Source of the DNA: Draconibacterium sp.
GTDB lineage: Bacteria > Bacteroidota > Bacteroidia > Bacteroidales > Prolixibacteraceae
Assembly (NCBI GenBank): GCA_030595485.1
Contig: JAUVDE010000180.1
Location: forward strand, 1-6,929
Reading direction: 5' to 3'
Length of the DNA stretch: 6,929 nucleotides
In this document: one piece after another, positions 4,387 to 6,929 of the stretch
Layout of the letters: each line of letters starts with the position of its first letter
How positions within the stretch are numbered: position 1 is the first letter of the stretch
Notes under the pieces: model-generated
Databases searched by the model: none
Told to the model about the DNA's origin: nothing
Seen by the model: only the letters and a program-made list of their open reading frames with translations
Position numbers and translations under genes: made by a program

Positions 4387-6929
4387 TTATTCTTCTGCTT
4401 CTAATACCTTGGTTACCGAAACTGTAGTGTCTTCATTAAACCTGATTTTGAAATTCAATTTACGAAATACCGAAATCATTGGTTTATTATCGCGGGTGGT
4501 TTCTGCCGCCAGTTTGGCAATTCCTCGCGATTTAGCAATATTAAGACAATAATTTGTCAGCGTATAGCCCAACTCTTTTTTCTGCCACTTATCGGTAATT
4601 AAAATGGCGTATTCCATTATTTCTACATCGGGGTCAGCAATTAAACGACCAACACCAATTAACTGTTTGGTGCCATCTTCTTTTTCATGCTCGGCAACAA
4701 TGGCAATTTCGCGGTCGTAGTCGATAAAACAGAACTGCGAAGCAACTTCATGCGAATCGAAATAAAAGTCGTAACGGAAACGGTGGTATATGGCGTCTTT
4801 TGAACAGCTGCCCAATAACTCGAGCCACATTGGCTCATCTTCCGGTTTTATGGGACGCAAGGTAACTGGAGTTCCATCTTTTAATGTTGCCTGCGAAATT
4901 AAACTTTCGGGGTATGGACGCAAGACCAAATGAGAATATTCTTTAACCGGAGTTTCTAAAATTTCTTCGTCAACCACAATGCGCGCATCGAGTGCAATTA
5001 CATCGTCAGGCGTAACTATTAATGGATTAATATCGAGCTCTTCAATTTCAGGATAATCAGCAGCCAAATACGACATTCTGATAAGTACTTCTATTAGCTT
5101 GTCAATATTTTTTGGAGAATCGCCACGCCATCCTTCTAACAATGGATATATCTGCAACGATTCCAGCATTTGGCGGGCAAGTTGTTCGTTTAACGGAGGG
5201 AATTCCAAACGTTTGTCTTTAAATAATTCGGCTGTTGTTCCGCCCATGCCCACAAGCATTACTGTACCAAAAATCGGATCTTTTTTTGTTCCAACAATCA
5301 ATTCAATACCATCTTTTGTGTCAACCATTTTTTGTACTGTAACACCATCAATTCGCGCATCAGGCATTCTTTCTGAAGCGGTTTTAATCATATTGCGGAA
5401 AGTCGCGCGCACCATTTCCTCGTTATCAATATTCAAGGCAACACCTCCAACATCCGATTTGTGCGTAATATCGGGCGAGTAGATTTTTAGAACAACCGGA
5501 TATCCCTTTTCTTCGGCTATTTTTACAGCTTCGTCTTCGGTAGCTGCCGGAGTAGGGTGAGTGGTGTCAATTCCATAATCGTTGACCAACATTTTGGAAT
5601 CGTCTTCATTTAATATTTTTGCTTTTGGAAATACGTCTTTTAGGTATTTCGAACGAAGCTCATTCCGGTCGTATTGGAATGAAACAGGTACTTCGCGTGG
5701 TGTTTCATACAAGTTTTTTAAATTATTTGAATAATCAGAGAGTGTCATAAAAGCTCTGATTGCTTGCTCTGGTGCAGCAAAACTGGAGATTCCTGCCTTG
5801 TTAAATATCTGAATACCTTCTCTCATGCCTGCTCCTCCGAGCCAACCGGCAATAATCGATTTTGTTGTTTTTACCGACATTTCAGCAATTGCTTTTGCTG
5901 TTGCCGTTGGATCGGTCATGGCCTGTGGAGTGAGCAAAACAAGTACTGCATCAACATTTTCATCTTGCAAAACTATTTCGGTTGATTTTGCAAAACGCTC
6001 CGGTGTAGCATCTCCAAGTACATCAACAGGGTTGCCGTGCGACCAGAAAGGCGGAAGGTAATCGTTTAATTTTTGCATGGTGTCGTCGGAAAGTTGAACC
6101 AACTTACCCCCCAAGGAAATAAGTGAATCAGTTGCCATTACACCTGGTCCACCGGCATTTGTAACAATTGCCAAACGGTTCCCTTTTGGAATTCGTTTGC
6201 GACCAACCAAATCAGTAAATTCGAAAATATTACCAAAATCGAATACCCGGGCTAAACCTGCCCTGCGGAAAACAGCATCGTAAATGGAATCTTCGGAAGC
6301 CATTGCCCCGGTGTGAGAAGCTGCTGCTGCTGCCGATTCGGGGAAACGACCAGATTTATATACGATAATAGGTTTTTCGCGTGAGAAAGCTCTGGCGGCC
6401 GACATAAAAGTACGTGCATCGGCAATCGATTCAACATACAATACAATTGATTTTGTATTCGGATCTTGTCCGAAATAATCAATTAAATCGCCAAAACTTA
6501 CGTCCATTGAGTTACCAATTGAAACGAAGTGAGAGAAGCCAATATTAGAGTCGTAAGCCCAGTCTAAAACAGAAGTACAAAGTGCACCCGACTGTGAAAT
6601 AAATGCAACATGACCTTTTTTCGGCATTCCGTCGGCAAAACTTACATTCATATTTAATCCTGGCACCAAAATACCAAGGCAGTTTGGCCCAATAATCCGC
6701 ATGTCAGGAAACTTGGATTTTTCAGCTTTTACCTGCACTTCCAGTTTTTTACCTTCCTCCCCCGATTCTTTAAAACCGGCCGACATAATAATTATACCAT
6801 GAATTCCAGCTTCTCCACAATCTTTTACCAATTGAGGAACCCACTTTGCAGCAGTCATAATAACTGCAAGATCCGGAGTTTTCGGGCAGCTTTTTACATC
6901 GGGGTAACAGGGAATACCAAAAACCGCTT
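4387..6929 (-). CDS. ADP-forming acyl/acetyl-CoA synthetase (alpha+beta) fused to a GNAT acetyltransferase, Pat/PatZ-like; 5' end beyond window
   Basis: Seen, numbering from the Met at 6858: the end of a CoA-binding Rossmann domain (GPNCLG 57-62), a succinyl-CoA-ligase-like domain (SQSGALCTS 88-96), the phospho-histidine motif SHTGA with His182, an ATP-grasp beta module (about 415-630, SPDITHKSDVGG with His466, GMGG 537-540, ELDINPL 607-613) and a GNAT domain (about 664-820). Known family: ADP-forming acetyl-CoA synthetases interconvert acyl-CoA + ADP + Pi and acid + ATP + CoA through phospho-His; with a C-terminal GNAT domain they resemble Pat/PatZ, which acetylates lysines of metabolic enzymes. 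IDYDRE (712-717) and Glu749 match the Pat GNAT domain. The frame stays open above 6858 to the window edge and encodes ...PDLAVIMTAAKWVPQ, typical internal family sequence, so the 6858 ATG is not the start; roughly 50-60 N-terminal residues lie outside. Unlike E. coli Pat, both histidines are present, so the synthetase module is probably active (inference). Cytoplasmic. A terminator and a sirtuin gene follow. Confidence 0.93.
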   Translation of the reverse strand, partial: AVFGIPCYPDVKSCPKTPDLAVIMTAAKWVPQLVKDCGEAGIHGIIIMSAGFKESGEEGKKLEVQVKAEKSKFPDMRIIGPNCLGILVPGLNMNVSFADGMPKKGHVAFISQSGALCTSVLDWAYDSNIGFSHFVSIGNSMDVSFGDLIDYFGQDPNTKSIVLYVESIADARTFMSAARAFSREKPIIVYKSGRFPESAAAAASHTGAMASEDSIYDAVFRRAGLARVFDFGNIFEFTDLVGRKRIPKGNRLAIVTNAGGPGVMATDSLISLGGKLVQLSDDTMQKLNDYLPPFWSHGNPVDVLGDATPERFAKSTEIVLQDENVDAVLVLLTPQAMTDPTATAKAIAEMSVKTTKSIIAGWLGGAGMREGIQIFNKAGISSFAAPEQAIRAFMTLSDYSNNLKNLYETPREVPVSFQYDRNELRSKYLKDVFPKAKILNEDDSKMLVNDYGIDTTHPTPAATEDEAVKIAEEKGYPVVLKIYSPDITHKSDVGGVALNIDNEEMVRATFRNMIKTASERMPDARIDGVTVQKMVDTKDGIELIVGTKKDPIFGTVMLVGMGGTTAELFKDKRLEFPPLNEQLARQMLESLQIYPLLEGWRGDSPKNIDKLIEVLIRMSYLAADYPEIEELDINPLIVTPDDVIALDARIVVDEEILETPVKEYSHLVLRPYPESLISQATLKDGTPVTLRPIKPEDEPMWLELLGSCSKDAIYHRFRYDFYFDSHEVASQFCFIDYDREIAIVAEHEKEDGTKQLIGVGRLIADPDVEIMEYAILITDKWQKKELGYTLTNYCLNIAKSRGIAKLAAETTRDNKPMISVFRKLNFKIRFNEDTTVSVTKVLEAEE

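Noticed and set aside
5099..5482. 127-residue open frame on the plus strand inside the synthetase gene
   Set aside because: It is antisense to conserved ATP-grasp coding sequence, with no promoter or recognisable protein; a shadow frame. The same holds for the other plus-strand frames in the window and the 76-residue minus frame at 6252-6482.
6319..6334. GCT repeat coding for five alanines before the SHTGA histidine
   Set aside because: Ala-rich sequence at this point is normal for ADP-forming synthetases; not a functional repeat.

Overview
The window is an AT-rich, tightly packed piece of a bacterial chromosome, most likely from the phylum Bacteroidota. The evidence is a TAnnTTTG-type -7 element, A-rich leaders with weak or no Shine-Dalgarno (SD) sequence, and a lipoprotein of a style common in that phylum. 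A marine or sediment lineage near Marinilabiliales/Prolixibacteraceae is a guess. All four genes lie on the minus strand, so they are transcribed from high to low coordinates. No RNA gene, insertion sequence, CRISPR array, tRNA or origin was seen.

Transcription order: (1) 6929-4387, an ADP-forming acyl/acetyl-CoA synthetase with alpha and beta modules in one chain and a C-terminal GNAT acetyltransferase domain. This is the layout of the protein lysine acetyltransferase Pat/PatZ (YfiQ), but the synthetase active-site histidines are kept. It is cut by the window edge; the ATG at 6858 is internal. (2) A strong hairpin plus T-run at 4327-4360, only 5 bases from the next start codon. (3) 4321-3554, a zinc-containing sirtuin (NAD-dependent protein deacylase). 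(4) A 64-base gap with a TATATTTG promoter element inside a perfect 16-bp palindrome. (5) 3489-2359, a lipoprotein of unknown function with a TPR-like N-terminal part. (6) 2359-101, joined to it by a TAATG stop/start overlap, a fusion of an APH-type small-molecule kinase with a class III PLP enzyme of the ethanolamine-phosphate/phosphohydroxylysine phospho-lyase type. (7) 1-100, a short non-coding end.

Two functional themes stand out. The first two genes look like a lysine-acylation writer and eraser pair, in which the writer may also make or use acyl-CoA through its own synthetase module. The last two are translationally coupled. The fused kinase/lyase would phosphorylate an amino alcohol (hydroxylysine or ethanolamine are the best guesses) and then remove phosphate and ammonia to give an aldehyde. 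Nothing directly links the two themes apart from adjacency and shared strand.
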